From Eubacterium sp. (lineage in GTDB: Bacteria > Bacillota > Clostridia > Lachnospirales > Lachnospiraceae): a DNA stretch of 14,029 nt. The stretch is taken from positions 1 to 14,029 of the forward strand of contig JAILAS010000023.1 in assembly GCA_024681495.1 (NCBI GenBank). Reading direction: 5' to 3'. The first letter of the stretch is position 1. Each line of letters opens with the position of its first letter. Positions 13,450 through 14,029 of this stretch are shown here, piece after piece. A model generated the notes under the pieces. That model was not told the DNA's origin. It saw nothing but the letters and a program-made list of their open reading frames with translations, and searched no databases. A program made the position numbers and the translations under genes.

Positions 13450-14029
13450 ATGGAAAGAAGCAGAATGGAAGCCTTTAGCGATGGCGTTTTGGCCATCATA
13501 ATAACAATAATGGTGTTGGGCCTTAAAGTGCCCGACGGGACGAATTTTTCAGACATAATGAAAGTCCTGCCGCAGGTGGGAATATACGCCCTTAGCTTTG
13601 CTTTTATCGGGGCATACTGGAACAATCACCACCATACGCTGCATGCGCTGACGCAGGTAAACGGGAAGATACTTTGGGCGAATCTGCTCTTTTTATTCGT
13701 CATTTCGCTCCTTCCGTTTGCGACTGAGTGGTTCGGCAGAAATCCGCTGGCGCCGGTTCCCACCTTTATGTACGGTGTGGTTATGTTCGCCACGGCATTG
13801 TCATTTTTCCTCCTTCGCGTGGCCATAGTCACGCAGGATAAGAACAGCCACGCCTTGAGACAGGTGATGGAGGAAGTCCGCAGAGGCACTATCACCGGAG
13901 TGGTTTACATAATTGCGATAGGGCTCTCCATGCGGTTTCCGGCCGTTTCCGTCGTGTTATACCTGATTCTTCTGCTTCTCTGGTTCATGCCCGATCGCGA
14001 GCTGGAGAGGATATTGCATGCGACGCACG
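13450..14029 (+). CDS. TMEM175-family potassium channel (DUF1211), 3' end outside window
   Basis: The open frame from ATG 13450 runs 193 codons to the window edge without a stop. Near the start is RMEAFSDGVLAIIITIMVL (residues 5-23), containing the FSDG signature of TMEM175, whose first helix lines the pore of these non-canonical K+ channels. The family's NxHH-type segment appears as YWNNHHHTLHAL (56-67). About six membrane helices are visible (near 9-27, 41-57, 73-93, 104-127, 147-162 and 165-181). Bacterial members are near 200 residues with one six-helix unit and assemble as tetramers, so nearly all of the protein is present. GGGGAG (13431-13436) lies 13 bases before the ATG, rather far, but no better start exists. 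It is divergent from ygiQ. Confidence 0.88.
   Translation, partial: MERSRMEAFSDGVLAIIITIMVLGLKVPDGTNFSDIMKVLPQVGIYALSFAFIGAYWNNHHHTLHALTQVNGKILWANLLFLFVISLLPFATEWFGRNPLAPVPTFMYGVVMFATALSFFLLRVAIVTQDKNSHALRQVMEEVRRGTITGVVYIIAIGLSMRFPAVSVVLYLILLLLWFMPDRELERILHATH

Overview
The window looks like chromosomal DNA of a Gram-positive anaerobe in the Bacillota, most likely a Clostridia/Lachnospiraceae-type bacterium. This is an inference from strong AGGAGG-type ribosome sites, two Gram-positive style lipoproteins, a DUF3298 protein, a TPM/zinc-ribbon gene pair, a YgiQ radical SAM protein and Rnf- and NHLM-exporter-like gene remnants. No rRNA, tRNA, CRISPR array or insertion sequence was seen.

Layout. 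Bases 1-228 hold two gene fragments on opposite strands that meet near base 135: a minus-strand piece resembling RnfE, and a plus-strand lysine-rich C-terminus followed by a strong terminator (266-299). Next is a complete NitT/TauT-type ABC importer operon (375-3030: permease, ATPase, lipoprotein binding protein) with its own promoter and terminator. A second operon (3298-7405) encodes a DUF3298 lipoprotein, a membrane protein with two cytoplasmic zinc ribbons, and a TPM-domain membrane protein ending in a glycine tail. The genes are tightly packed and look like one envelope-associated module of unknown role.

The 351-base gap 7406-7756 contains a 34-codon relic of an ABC exporter ATPase, a good promoter, and a long structured leader with two possible sets of pairings. 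The leader precedes a glyceraldehyde-3-phosphate dehydrogenase gene, followed without a terminator by a membrane diguanylate cyclase (TTG start, ribosome site inside the dehydrogenase gene) and a cation diffusion facilitator. Glycolysis, c-di-GMP synthesis and metal export may therefore share a transcript.

On the minus strand a YgiQ-family radical SAM protein (11264-13249) converges on the metal transporter. Divergent from it is a TMEM175-type potassium channel gene (13450 to the window end) that runs off the edge.

Most attention-worthy points: the strand-switch junction at the left edge, the exporter relic, the gap leader with its diguanylate cyclase operon, the Asp-to-Leu change at the cofactor-selecting position of GAPDH, and the lysine/alanine-rich tails on two otherwise conserved enzymes. 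I found no clearly novel defence or mobile system.
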